Source: Periplaneta americana
Lineage: Eukaryota; Arthropoda; Insecta; Blattodea; Blattidae
Assembly (NCBI RefSeq): GCF_040183065.1
Contig: NC_091125.1
Location: 122,641,121 to 122,705,120 of the forward strand
DNA length: 64,000 nt
Direction: 5' to 3'
Every line of letters begins with the position of its first letter. Within the stretch, counting starts at the first letter, position 1. The translations under genes and the position numbers were made by a program. Positions 1-13,100 of the stretch are shown here, piece by piece. The notes under the pieces were generated by a model. It had not been told where the DNA came from and searched no databases. It saw nothing but the letters and a program-made list of their open reading frames with translations.

Positions 1-2
1 TT

Positions 3-260
3 TTTTCACAATTTCCTGATTATATCATTACGGAATATTTTCGTAGAAATGTCATTAATCTGGTAGATAAATTTAGAGCAACAGAGTGTACAGAAAGGAA
101 GAAAAGTCTAAGATGGCCAACAAAGGTGACAAAAGATGCTGTAGAAGATGCTAGAGAAAGGATGCAGCGAGGTCCTAATAAGTCGGTCAAGAAGTTAGCT
201 GTAGAAATTGGGGTTTCTTACGGAAGAGCTCACAAAATTCTCAGGAATAAATTAGGTTAG
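3..260 (+). pseudogene. transposase N-terminal fragment (helix-turn-helix, Tc1/mariner type)
   Basis: An open frame without an initiator runs from the window edge to TAG at 258-260. It includes VDKFRATECTERK, then VKKLAVEIGVSYGRAHKIL, a helix-turn-helix like those in insect Tc1/mariner-class transposases. No catalytic domain follows. It is a relic, possibly continuing upstream of the window. Confidence 0.5.
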
Positions 261-381
261 TAACATGCTGAATAAAGTAGACATTACATAATGTATATAA
301 CCGCCTGAAGACTTGAGTTTGTGAAAAAAAAATTGTTACTATTCTACTGTTTTTTTTTATAAAATATTGTAAAGTAATGAC

Positions 382-512
382 ATGAGCAAATGCTGGGTAA
401 TTTTCGGTGCTGGACCCCGGACTCATTTCACCGGCATTATCACTTTCATTTCATTCAGACGCTAAATAACCTAGATGCTGATACAGCGTCGTAAAATAAC
501 CCAATAAAAAAA
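382..512 (+). mobile_element. SINE family 1, headless copy
   Basis: Matches the 3' part of the full SINE at 4474-4723, from ATGAGCAAATGCTGGG to the A-rich tail. Flanked by 11-bp direct repeats AAAGTAATGAC (371-381 and 513-523). It lacks the tRNA-like head. Confidence 0.75.
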
Positions 513-555
513 AAAGTAATGACCAAACTGAAAATCGTAATACTATATTTCCCTG

Positions 556-728
556 TAACATAAATGGATACACTACTTTTCTCTCCTCCTATAGCTAGCA
601 AAATGATTTGTTTACATATTGCACTAGCAACTCCAAACTCCTGTAATGGAAGGGGGGTAACAGTCCGAGTATAGCCAAGTTAATGTTAAAAATGTTAGTA
701 AAAATAAAGTGATGTCCCTGTACTTTAC
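556..728 (+). repeat. dispersed repeat D1, copy 1
   Basis: Closely matches 18478-18655 on the same strand, from AAATGGAT through AAGTTAATGTTAAAAATG to TGATGTCCCTGTAC. Part of the same sequence appears reversed near 17505-17575. No coding potential seen. Confidence 0.65.
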
Positions 729-1216
729 TTCTGATTGAGGTTCTGGCTGATACATACATCATTATCATTGAAGGTAGGAATTTATACGACAACATGAGGA
801 TATTAGGTTAGTTGTGCTTAGACTGTCGTTACGTCATGAATGACGTGAAGCGTGAGGTATGGCCAGGTTACAACTGAAATGTGTTGTGTATCACAGCAAT
901 TGAATGGGATATGTTTCTCGTGCGTACAACGAACACTCTATGCATACCTAACCTTGTAGTCTCTGTGGGTAAATTTCTATCTTTAATTATGAGGCAGTAC
1001 ATCTCACTTGATGATGATTTGTGTGAGAGAAAGAACAATTGTTTGCACCCTATACGTCTGAAGTCTGACTGAAGTATGTTACTAGTCAGCGATGTATGCA
1101 ATGGAGGGGGAAAGAAACTGGCCACCCTACTCCATTATCTTCTGGCTTAGTTTTCTCATGAGTGATGCCTTATTGGTGTCACTTATAAGGTTCCAAGCAG
1201 TCCGTACATACATAAA

Positions 1217-1335
1217 TTCATACATACATACATACATACATACATACATACATACATACATACATACATACATACGTACGTACATACATTACATACATAC
1301 TACAACTACAACCACCACCACCACCACCACCACTA
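1217..1335 (+). repeat. (CATA)n followed by ACC-rich microsatellite
   Basis: Uninterrupted CATA units to about 1275, then degenerate units and an ACC triplet run to about 1335. The predicted Tyr/His/Thr-rich peptide here is a repeat artefact. Confidence 0.9.
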
Positions 1336-1685
1336 CCATTACCAGCATTATTCGAGGGAGAAGTATAACTAAATACTTCGTTAGACTGCAAAAGAAGTTT
1401 AACATGCCGGAAGAACTATGAAATATTGTATAACACATTTGACAGTAGTCAATATGCTTCGTCAAGCTTCTGAGAATGCATTTGTACTTGAGGCAATGAG
1501 ATAAGATAATAAAATAATCAGGACGTATCATGTACTGTACATATTCCCGAGCACCTGATTCATGTACATTTGAAGCAATTTATAATTTCATTTATAGAAT
1601 TAGTGTACATAAAAAGAAAGCAAAGGAACTTTAAAACAGGTCCATTCTTGATATAATTAACAAATCAAAGCAAAATTTGAAGTAT

Positions 1686-1758
1686 GTTGAGTGAGTGAGT
1701 GAGTGAGTGAGTGAGTGAGTGAGTGAGTGAGTGAGTGAGTGAGTGAGTGAGTGAGTGA
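1686..1758 (+). repeat. (GTGA)n microsatellite
   Basis: About 18 tandem GTGA units directly upstream of a LINE 3' fragment. Confidence 0.92.
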
Positions 1759-1761
1759 ACC

Positions 1762-1978
1762 CATTATGCAGTTCATCAGCAAATATCAACTTCAGTGGAA
1801 GGGTCATCTCGAACGAATGAATCGATGCAGAATTCCAAAAGCACTGTTTCATTACCATCCGTATGGCAAAAGATCTCTAGGCCGTCCAAAGAAGAGATGG
1901 ACTGAAAATTCTAGTTTGAGACCGTAACAGGCCACTTGGCCTAATACTTGTTAGGAAGACGACGACGATAATTAATTA
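1762..1978 (+). mobile_element. LINE 3'-end fragment
   Basis: The + frame from 1772 reads FISKYQLQWKGHLERMN and then KRSLGRPKKRW, the conserved C-terminal stretch of insect non-LTR reverse transcriptases (W-G-H-R-M then GRP-RRW). It is truncated upstream by the microsatellite. Confidence 0.6.
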
Positions 1979-3093
1979 TACAAGATGGATGTGTTTTGTG
2001 ACTAGCAAAATTTGAATCTGTGACTTTAAAAATCAGCTACAAGGGTCGTCCGGTTTTTTTGCCACTACTGTACTTAATTATTCCATTTTATGGGGTTCAA
2101 ATATTATAAGAAAGACTAAATGTTAATATGTAATACAATGGCAAAACATCCAGCTTTATGGTGCTGGCGTAGAGTAAAACGATTTCGAGTTCGAATTTAG
2201 TATTACTGTAATAAGCGTCTTAATTTAAAGCTATGATTCTTCTACAGCCAAACAACATTATCTGCGACAGAACCAAAAATATTACGTTTTAATTTAACAG
2301 GGATTATATTGCCACATATTAATCCATTATATATTATATATGTTATATAACAACCAGAAGAGCAGACATTATAGCCATCGATCGCCGGAATCAAAGAAGC
2401 CTCATTCTTGACCCCACTGTCCGTTTTGAGAAGGATGATCAACAAGCCAATAACGTTAACGATGGAAAGAAGTCTATTTACAACCCATGTTTTCCTCACT
2501 TCAGTGAGAGATACAAAATGAATATTAATACATGGGAAGTGAAAGGACTTTTTTTTGGCGCTAGGGGAACTTCATTTAAGTTAACCAAAACCATTCTCCT
2601 TTCTCTTAAATTTTCTAATGAGAACATTAACAAAATTTGTCTAATGGTATTGAGAGATTCATTATCCATTTTACACAATCACTTGTATAATACTATGTAA
2701 TTTTTTTTTTACTTCATTTCATTACTCTTCAATGTACTAGTATTTTCATCTCATGTTTCTCCGAAATCAAATTGTACTTTATTTTTAAATTTATCATTGT
2801 TACGTATTCCCTCCGCAATCGTATTGTATTTTTAATTTAACCTCTGCTTTGTATTCTGGATCCTAGTGATCAGCAGTAGATTTCGGCCAGATGTCCCAAA
2901 TTGTGGAATTTGTGTTGCGGCACACATTAAAAAAGTATCTTATCTCTATTGCATTCAAATAAATTGCTCTGGATCAAACACATAAGCACTTTTGTTTCCG
3001 ATTATTTGGTGTAGGGTGCATGCATTCTTTTTTGGTAATCAGGTGAAGATGTATAATATTTGCGATACAAATTCAACAAATAGGCTAACTTGT

Positions 3094-3172
<79 letters not shown>

Positions 3173-3189
3173 TTCATTCATTCATTCAT

Positions 3190-3248
<59 letters not shown>

Positions 3249-3850
3249 TTTCCTTGCAAATTTTGATAATTTTACTGGCCTGCATTAAATATATTTTTAT
3301 TATTTTTGTAGTAAATGGAGTGGAAACCTTGGACGGCAAGTTTTGTTCCTGAAAGTCTGACAGGTGTGCACACAAAACTTCAGACAAACTTTTTGAAATT
3401 TGCGGGAACAGTAGCGACTTTTCAAAATGATATTTATATTGAAAAAAGTGCCAATAATTCATAGATGTCTTAATCAAATTTGACGCCATATTGCACACAG
3501 ACTACTTATATGTAGCATGATAACTGGCCAGAGGACAGTAACGTCTGCTTTAATTAACCTTATGTCGTAAGGTTGTATACAAAATTAATCAAGTATTTTC
3601 TAAACGCTAGTATTCCGTTCGCCATTTTGATACACACACACACACACTCACACAGATAATCTAAATCTTCATATTCTTCTGGAATTAGTTTGCATACTCG
3701 TATCCTTGTGGGATTCAATTACGATAAAGATAAAAATATATTTTTTTCAATAGAAATGTTGATTTTCAATAGTAAAGACGCAATTTGTATTAATCGACAT
3801 TTAGTCTATTCCTAGTAAACCTGGATACACTACCGCAAGATTACGAGTTA
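1979..3850. other. intergenic sequence upstream of SPH-A
   Basis: AT-rich, no gene recognised. Contains the (TTTA)n array at 3093-3252 and a short CA run near 3634. Open frames at 2242-2700 are short, overlap on both strands and match nothing I know. Confidence 0.5.
3093..3252 (+). repeat. (TTTA)n microsatellite
   Basis: About 160 bp of TTTA units with a short TTCA interruption near 3172-3188. The predicted Leu/Phe/Ile/Tyr peptide is an artefact. Confidence 0.95.
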
Positions 3851-4081
3851 AAGTGACGTACTGTAGGCTATATCTTCCTGGAAGAATATGTATCCCACGT
3901 ATATGGCACAGCACATGAACTAAAACGTAGCTATCTCAAATAAACATCAGTGCCAGATAAGAGAATGAAGTCGCTTCGACTGTTCTCTGACGTTAGAAAA
4001 AGCGTCAGAGGTTTTGCTTCATATAAGTTTAAAATAAAGATCAGTGTACAATACAGTCCATTTGTCTGTCCAAGAGGCATA
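3851..4081 (+). promoter_or_regulatory. SPH-A upstream promoter region
   Basis: Alignable by eye with the region before SPH-B. Shared blocks in the same order: AAGTGACGTAC (3851-3861, CRE-like), ATATGGCACA, GCTATCTCAA (a reverse GATA-type motif), CAGATAAGA (3954-3962, GATA type) and ACAATACAGT close to the ATG. A TATAA at 4022-4026 and an Inr-like TCAGTG at 4041 are candidate core elements, but their 21-bp spacing is shorter than usual. AGATAA motifs commonly drive insect gut genes, so gut expression is a reasonable inference. Confidence 0.5.
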
Positions 4082-4133
4082 ATGAAGTTTCAAATTATTC
4101 TTCTGCTTGCTACAATTGTGTGCAGTTGCCTCG
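4082..4133 (+). CDS. SPH-A exon 1 (signal peptide)
   Basis: Encodes MKFQIILLLATIVCSCL plus the first base of a Gly codon. A hydrophobic core ends in small residues, typical of a signal peptide. The donor GTAAG begins at 4134 (phase 1). It aligns with SPH-B exon 1. Confidence 0.88.
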
Positions 4134-7100
4134 GTAAGTCCACAAATTACGTTTCTTGATAATTAATTATCTGCAGCTTAAGTCACAATGAACAGTGCTA
4201 TTCCTGATTTGATTCCCCGATCTGGAAGGAAATTTATCTCCATTCCACGGGAATGGGTGTTTGTTCGTTGTATTGTGCTTGTTCTGTGACGTCTCCGCGG
4301 TGGCTCTACATCATGCTAACAACAGGATCAGGGAAGATTTCAATGTGAAATCTAAGGGTCGTAATCAAGAACATCACTTCAACTTTATATAAATGATTTG
4401 TTATTTTTAGATGCTAACATTACTAAAGATAATATTTATTCCTTTGCAGACTATATCATTATCATATTTACTGTCCACACCTGTGCAGTAACGGTTAGCG
4501 CGTCTGGCCGCGAAACCAGGTGGCCCGGGTTCGATTCCCGGCCGGGGCAAGTTACCTGGTTGAGGTTTTTCCTGGGTTTTCCCTCAACTCAATATGAGCA
4601 AATGCTGGGTAACTTTCGGGTTGGACCCCGGACTCATCTCACCGGCATTATCACCTTCATCTCATTCAGACGCTAAATAACCTTAGATGTTGATAAAGAG
4701 TCGTAAAATAACCTACTAAAAAAATATTTACTGGATGCTGCTGGGAACATGTTTTAAAAAAGGCTAATATTGGCTTAAATTCGATTAACATACGGTTAGA
4801 TTTTAATCTGCTAGCACTCAACATAGATAAAACAACTTTCATTCCCTTGGTTTTAAACAAAACAGGCCTCCCTGCAGTGGAAAGCAACTATAATTTAAAA
4901 ATTCACAGCAATAATTGTACAAATACCTATAATAATTGCAATTGTCCTAAACTACGCCCATCAACCCATGTGAAATATTTAGGTATTTTCATCGGCCTCG
5001 GTAGCGTAGTCGGTATAGCGCTGGCCTTTTATGCTCGAAGTTGCGGGTTCGATGCCGGCCCAGGTCGAAGGCATTTAAGTGTGTTTAAATGCGACAGGCT
5101 CATATCAGTAGATTTACTGGCATGTAAAAGAACTCCCGCGGGACAAAATTCCGGCACACCGGCGACGCTGATAATATAACCTCTGCAGTTGCGAGCGATG
5201 TTAATTAAACCATAATTTAAATTTTTCATCGATCAAAACTTAAAATGGAATTTTTATATTAACTACTTATGTCTTAAATTACGTAAAACTCTGTAAAAGT
5301 TGCTCAACTACGTCGCTTTATGCCAGTAAAACTATTGAGAACAATATTTTTAGCCCTGGTTCAGTCTATAATACAGTATAGGATGGAGTGGATTATCACA
5401 GAGTACCATTCGGCCATTAATATTACTACATAAAATAATTATTATCCAGAGGTTTGAGATGGGCAGGGCATGTAGCACGTATGGGTGAATCCAGAAATGC
5501 GTATAGCGTGTTAGTTTGCCCGAGGGAAAAAAGCTTCGGGGAGGCCCAGACGTAGATGGAAGGATAATATTAAAATGGATTTGAGGGAGGTGGGATATGA
5601 TGCTACGGACTGGTTTAATCTTGCTTAGGATAGAGACCGATGGCGGACTTGAGAGCGGCTGTTCTCTATAAGCTATTTGTAAGTAAGTATATTTAAGGAC
5701 GCTGTATCAACTATTAGATAATTTCGCATCAATGCAGTTGATGATAGCGACATGACATTGGCGATTTGAAGCCGAAGATTGGCTATATTATTATTCGACA
5801 TTTGCCTAACAGTTGCTAGAAGCTTTCTTATAAAGCATTTTCTCATCACCAATCTCAAATAATCAAACTAACTGATCAGAGTGATTTATTTTACTTCAGT
5901 TTAGAGTTGTAAGTCAATTAATTATTATTGTTACAGGTGCGCACATAGATCTAGCGAAATCTGATGATGTTGACTCACAAATCATTGGAGACATCTTTAC
6001 TGAAGATGATCTACATGGTGTAGTATGTTTCACTTACTATTACTTGCCTAATAACTTATAATAAAAGCCCACAAATAAAAATCTGTGTTACTATCGTACT
6101 CGATAGTAGTATATATGCTTTGCAGGACTTTGTGAATATAATTTTTATGCTGAAAAGTACAAGTTCTTCTCTAAAGTTAGTAAAAAGGAAATTATTTCAT
6201 GAAAAGTTGTAGAGATAAAGTGCGTCAAATTGGCACCCAAGTAAACATTTTGAAGCATAAGTGTCTATAAAGGACAGAACTGCTAATAAAGCGGTTCTTC
6301 GATTTGATCTTCGTTTTATGCTTCGATTTACCAAACTTAAGTTATTTCACTGTCGCAAATGTTTCTTTTTATCCAATAGCAAGCGAGTATCCGACTTTTC
6401 ATCATTTACCCAAGCGTCTCCATGTAAGAGCGATGCGCCGAAGCTGTAGTGTTTTTCGCAGCCATAGGCGCTACCCTCGTTGCACTTCGCAAGGCGAACT
6501 ACAGTCCGCATTTCACGAGAAGATCCGAGCAAGGAATGCGAGTTTTTCCCCACTCTTATAACCTATCCCGACACGGAACCGGCCGACCATTGATTGAACC
6601 TTGTTTGTCCCAGTCGGCCAATGACACCACTCCTATCCACCTGCTCCTTCAAGAACGCTGAGTTACTGGCTCACTCTCTCCTCTTACCCCGCGAGAACCA
6701 TGCGCCCCTCTCAGGGATCCTTTCGTGAAATTTGGAAAGTACATAACACTGCATGATGATGACTAATGGAGCAAAGGCGAAGTGGTGGGGAAAATCTACC
6801 ACCAAACACCGTCTTTGTCCGCCACAAATTCAATTCGGACCCACTAGGATTCGAGCCACAGTTACCAGCGTAGAAAGCCGATGCTCTAGTCCAGGGGTCG
6901 TCAGCACAGATCACCCTGGGGCTAGCGTCTCTTACCCGCGGAAAACGCAGTGCACCATGGTGCACTCGTGCTGCTAGCGGGTATGCTCTCTATCTCTTTC
7001 TGCTGCACGACGATGCACACGGGACGGCAACGCTTACCCTTTGCACATTTCAGCGAGTGCTGACGACCACTGCTCTAGTCGATCGCTTGTTCTGTCAAAT

Positions 7101-10100
7101 GTCGAGTTTGAAATCTTTCAATTCACTTTTGATAAAAAAATAATTCAAACTGTATACCGGTACCATAATCATAAAGAATATATCAACCACTATGAAGCAG
7201 GAATGTAGACCGACCACGATAAAGCTGGAGGAATCAGACACACCTTCAAGATCAAGGAATAGGTCACGAGGACCTAATATCACTATGATAATGAAGAATA
7301 TAAATGCAAGTTTTTTTTTAATAATTATAGTCAAAAAAATGTAAATTTGAGATATTAAGCATGTGGTGAGCGTATTGTAGCGACCATCTACTGAATTAGT
7401 TGGTAGTGGAAAAAAGCACCATAGCCATATGTTGGAAATTTTCAATCATTTCCACAAAACAACCACAGTCCAAAAACTTTTTTTTTTTTTTGAAAACAGA
7501 CATTGTCTAAGACGATGGTAGATTTTACAAATATCCCATTCATATCATTTTGAAACGTTTATCCATACAATTTTAAACTGTAGTAGATTGGCAATACTGC
7601 TTCTTATGTATGCAGCAAAAGCTACTTCAGAGAAAAATACTTTAGCACGTGAATTGTATTATTTATGGAGTCATCTTTACATGCAGAAGCAACACCATGG
7701 AAGAAACGTAAGCAACGAAAGGAGAAGAAACAGCATATAATAAAGAAAAATATATCAAAGGAGAGACACACTTCAGCCACGACAGAGTACTTTTTCTTAA
7801 AACAACCATTGTCCATAGTTACCTACCTTTACACATGTATTTCTATGAGGCAATTTAAGTTATAGCCTAAATAGGCTCCGTATTTCAGCTACCTATAAAC
7901 TTGAATTAATTTTCCTGATTCGAAGTATATGTGACGTCACAGCGCAGCTACAGGTACGTTGTTTCGAAGTATATGTGACGTCACAGAGTAGCTACAGGTA
8001 CGTTGTTTCGAAGTATATGTGACGTCACAGCGCAGGTACAGATACGTTAGTATACAAAATAGTTACGCATCCTCTGTCCTCTTCCTCTAGAAAGTCAAAA
8101 TCGGGACGCAGTCACAGTGAGTAGTATTATCGATCACTGCTCTTACTAGTCGTATTATTTAAATAACTACATCTTTGTGTCTTATTGAAGGTTCATTGCA
8201 GAGGTAAAATGACTTAGGTAAGACGCTCAAGCGTGTAATATTGCAGGGCATAGATGAGAATATTTGAACTAATATTTTCAACAATATTACATATAAATTG
8301 TGTAAAATAAACGTAAAAGTGATAAAAAAACAATGCTGTGAAAAACATTGCAATAGCAAAAGGCACAAAAAGTGTGTTGAACGTAATCAAAAAGAACAAG
8401 TGCCATCAAGATCTGAAAACTTTGAACATATTAACTCGACGTTTAGCGTGGATTTGTGTAGCCTATCATGATGCTCAGTGCCAACAACCCAATTAATAAA
8501 TTAAATAATGTACATTTTAGGGAATTTCTGGAAAAGTACAAAAAAATTAGTGGGTTTTTAGTAATGAGCGACATGCAACATCCTAATGAAACACGAAAAA
8601 ATATCAGACAATAGGAATATCTTGTAATACATCATGCACCAATAACGTCATGTGCTATTGAAGTGACATCCACATATGTTCAAGTTCCGTAACTTACGAA
8701 TGCACGTTACTATTCACTGCAACGATCACGATGAAAATGAACATCACGACTCAAGCATGTGTTCACTAGTAGACTATAGCTTCAGAATGTCGGAAGTTGA
8801 CTGTACTCCACGAACACGCAGCGACGACTTGTTTGTTTACATCCTTATCCTTTTCATTATCTGTGTTCAGCGTACTATATACCCAATGTGCCTTTAACTT
8901 CCGTCTGTAAGTAGCTGGAATATGGAGCCTAGTTATAAATGTACTACTTCAGTTTCCTAAGTTTCTACAACACCCTAAGAAATGGTATGATGAATTTCGT
9001 ATTTGATTTATCAACAACATCCATGTCAGATACCTTTTTCTTCCTGAAAATTTATGTTTCTGAACTATGGTTGTTTTTCCAAAAAAACACTTCAACTATA
9101 GACTATTTAGAAATATTATCAACTGTTCCAAAATGTAATCAAGTCTAAAGAAGTCTATAAGTTGCTTATAAAGTCGACGCGAATAACGACAATTTAAGGG
9201 ATCTATCACTGTAAAAATAAAAACCTCGATCAGTTAGTTCTATTGTAAAACTTACAATAAAATTCTTCAACGATTATTTTTTGTCCTGTATTTATGGCAC
9301 CAAACAGTCAATTCTTTACCATAAATCCCACAAGACACTACGAATATTGAGTTTCAGAAGTGTTAGTTAACTGCGGGGATTTTCTCAACCGGTGTAAAAG
9401 CTGAGGAACGTAGATCATGGATAAATATATAATAGGATGCGAAACTGCGGTCAGCACTATCTGGCGGCAGGGGGCTCAAATAAGATGATCAGCGTCAAAT
9501 GTCGTAGGTGGTGAACATTAGAACTACGTGTTGGGTACATTACCCAGAGTTCTCTATTTACCCGTTCGAGATGTTGATCGAGAAGACAAGATGGCAGACA
9601 GAAACTTGCTAATAAGTGAACATAAAGTGATACTACGTGTGTGTATAAACAGTGATGTTTATGGACGTTGTAAAAATTGTGTTGTTGAATGTATTGTAAA
9701 GTAATAGTAATATAATAAATTGAACTATCTAAGTAGTTTTTGCAGACTTTTCCATTGCGCTGTACAATAAATACCCAAAGAATAAAATCCCAATTAACTA
9801 ACTTTTTGCTTTATTTTTTGTCTCTGTCTGGTTATATTTTAATTGGGTAGTGTAAAATAGATCGTCTCTTTTATCTTCCTGTTGGCTCCGGTAAGAATTT
9901 TCAGTAGAAGATGCTGTGAAGAATAAAAATGTAAATGTTTTATTTTAAATTGGGTTAGTTTTGAATATCGATGAGGGTGGGAGGGAATACTTTCTGCACA
10001 GTTTAACATTTTCGTCACCAGGTGCGCTGCTAAATGCATGGAGTAATTAGTTTTTATTTTCGCTACTTGGTGCACTGCTAGATGTAATAAGTTCGCCTAC

Positions 10101-13100
10101 TCCCAACAGGTGGCAGAAAGATCAATTTCTACATTAGCGCCTCTAGCATGTGTTACGGGAAACTCAGTAAGTTTCGCGTCCTATTATATATTTATCCATG
10201 ACGTAGATGATGAGGCAGTACAAATTGTGTTTCCAGATATATGTGATGAAGGGCAAGCCGGGGACACCAAACACTACCCAATGTGTGGGTACGCTTATAA
10301 ATCCAGTCTTTGTTCTCACCACTGCTACATGCATATCTGGGTAAGCTTATATTTTTAAAATCCAAATTCAAAGGAACAGATTAATTTATTTTTGTTGTAT
10401 TTCCTTTTAATTTTTTTATGTACAGGGTTATTCAACGACAGGAAGGATTAGGATTTTATTTTCAAAGAAACTTCTGTTTCATTTGTTTCACTATTGTTGT
10501 TACGGCAAATGAAATAAATAAACAGCAATTCAAGCTATTCTCGAGTGAGTTAATGTGTATTTTCTTGCAAATTCATACCACAACGTAATGATTTTGCCCT
10601 GACAAACACAAACTGGCTTTATTCAGTATTAGTGATTGCTCCAGTGCACTGAAAAGATTCAGAACTTTAAATTGATTGAGGTACAGCCTCTGTAATTTGT
10701 TGTCATTATGGAATCTTGTAAAATTTTGAAGATATTCCAAGATATTTTCTTCTGAATGCTATTCATTCCGTAGAAGAGAGGCTACTAATGATAGAGAAAA
10801 ATAATTGCGACCATATCTGAATATATGGTTTACACCTGAATAACCCCATTCTTCTATGAACAGAATTTTATTTTTATTTCTATACAAAGTTAGAGCACTT
10901 TCAAATCTTTCTTGGCTTTTGAGTAACCCTATAGTTTAATTTAAGTAGATCTGAGCTAATTATAATAGTATAAGTATACATTATTATAAAGCAATAATGT
11001 TTCTACATTCATATTGTTGTGTTTCATTCCTAATTATCGCCTTCTTCTTGCACTAATAAGGTTTAGGTCGCATACTCTGTTACGTTTTCAATGCAGATCA
11101 TCTTCGAACCATACTTGAATTCCTGTAATATCTTTGACTCTTTCTTATTGATAAGACTGGTCAACAAATTTAAACATTTTGTCTGTTCAAGAAATGATTG
11201 ATTCATGGATTTTTTCGCCCTGATTTCAATTTTTTTCCACAACCCAAAAATTTAAGAACTCGTGAATTTTTGAAAGTATAATTAAATTATTAATATTGCT
11301 TTATTAATATCTGTGCTGATTTAACTTCATGTATATTCAAATATACAGTATATTACGGTTTTATTTTCATAGGCTTCTTCGCGCAGATTTCAAATCCATC
11401 TACAAAACGTTTCTCTATTAGCAGGAGTTTTCAATTAACCATGAATTTTACATTTAATTAAGACAAAAATTATATCTATGTAGATTTATCTTTTCGCACA
11501 CTAAAAGAGTAGGAATACTTCATTTTTATAAACATTTTCCTGCTCATTTAAAATCTGTTCATCAAATTATTATATCGTCCAGGGACTTTTAGCTACCGCA
11601 GAGTTATTTCGAGCCTCAGCACTAATATTCTTGATTCAGAGTGAACCTACTTGATGGAGTAAGTACTATAGGAAGCTGTGATGCGTGAGGTACCGATCTA
11701 ATTACTGACAACAGAGAGAGTATGTTCAGATCTTGAAATTATTCTAGATATACACCGTGCCCGGGCTAGAGGTATCAATAAATAATTGTTCACCACTTAT
11801 TAACAGAAGGATATTTTATAATAATGTTTGGCATAGGATGCAGAAGCTCTCCAAAATTTTAATTTCATAACAACAATGCTAGAAACCTAAATAAAAAGCA
11901 AGAAAATTGAAGATAAGAAAAAAGATAAGATATATCGTTGTGATTTATGTCACGAATTACTAACAGTCAACATTAATCATTCTAATTGAACGTAAAATGT
12001 GGACATCACATCAAAAAGGCAAGTGCGTGCTTTGGTTTTCTGAATTCAAATCTATTATCAGAGTTCGACGCCGATTTTGTCTTGAATTCAACATGGATCC
12101 ACCTACGTATGTTGAAATCAATTTTGCAGTGGAATAAAACTCTTAAAGAGACAGGATCCTTGATTCCACAAACAGGCAAAAATCCCAAGAAAAAAATAAC
12201 CGAAGAAACTGTCGATGTATACGAACTGCATTCAACTGGAGCCCAAGGATATTTGCCTGTTTGTGGAATCAATTCATACCATTTATTGAAAAATATGAAA
12301 ATATAATTCTGTCGATTCTGTTTTTGCAGAGGTAAGCCTTCTGATTACAGTGTCATAGCTGAACAACCTTTCTATAACAATGGTCTTCTCCACAAAGTTG
12401 TAGAAATAATTCTTCATGATGACTTTGAGGATAACGCTTTGAAATATTGGCCTCACGACATTGGTCTTCTCCGGGTATGTAAACCATCAGTAATGATCAG
12501 TAATGGTCCGAACAAATGTAACTTTTCGTTCTGAAAACAAATTTCAAAATGTTACATTTATTCGGATCAAATTTCTTTATATTTAAAGGACAAAACTAAA
12601 ATTCTTTCGAATATTTATTACCATAATACATTGTTCTCTTAAATTGAGTGTGGATATTGGGAATTAAATCAATGGCTTTCCCAAAACATGCTATGAAATG
12701 TTTTATATAAAACTATTTGTATCTCGGAAAGAAATAAAAGACGATGAAAATTGCATTAAACTTTTTTGTTTGAAATATCTCAAAGAATAATCCCCTGAAA
12801 TTAATGGCATTACTTACGGTTCACTCTGTAGCTACAAGTGTTAAAAGCCGTTAATATATTGGTATCCCTTATAAATTTGAAATACATTGGCATGATATTT
12901 ACTATAAAAATATGTCCGTAACTTTAGTAATACTCATCTGAATACGAGATACTTTGCACGAAATATAAGCCTTTAGGGTGAATGGTAACCTCTGCATCAA
13001 AATGAAACTGGTAATTGATCATGAGGAGAGATTTGAAAAATCTAAAAAAATCTTTTCTCTAACATTCACCGTTTTAGAGGAAATCGTTGTGTTTCTATTA

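Larger units (their letters stand above)
4411..5415 (+). mobile_element. LINE reverse-transcriptase fragment split by two SINEs
   Basis: In SPH-A intron 1. The + frame reads YSFADYIIIIFTG (a degraded F-A-D-D catalytic motif) up to 4473, resumes after a SINE with LLALNIDKTTF and HVKYLGIFI, is broken again by a second SINE, and resumes at 5232 with DQNLKWNFYI. Order and spacing match a non-LTR RT. Stop codons show it is dead. Confidence 0.65.
6023..10236 (+). other. SPH-A intron 2
   Basis: Holds a SINE with a nested hAT MITE (6772-7092) and dispersed repeat R (7300-8060). The stretch 8060-10236 is AT-rich with no recognised element or gene; open frames there are short. Confidence 0.8.

Noticed and set aside
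2992-3288. 98-codon Leu/Phe/Ile/Tyr-rich frame
   Set aside because: Translation of a (TTTA)n microsatellite.
3950-4081. Upstream Met at 3950 as the SPH-A start
   Set aside because: The 44 extra residues are not hydrophobic, have no counterpart in SPH-B, and overlap the conserved GATA and TATA motifs.
4490-4560. tRNA gene
   Set aside because: Only A-box and B-box similarity within a SINE; no complete cloverleaf and the SINE body follows directly. The same applies to the heads at 4995, 15026, 16606 and 47579.
10110-10358. 82-codon frame over SPH-A exon 3
   Set aside because: Wrong frame. The exon-3 frame matches SPH-B and keeps the Cys42-Cys58 pair.
11986-12306. 106-codon frame in SPH-A intron 3
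   Set aside because: Overlaps a 24-bp inverted repeat and has an equally long frame on the other strand. The weak ETGSL resemblance to transposase HTHs is not enough.
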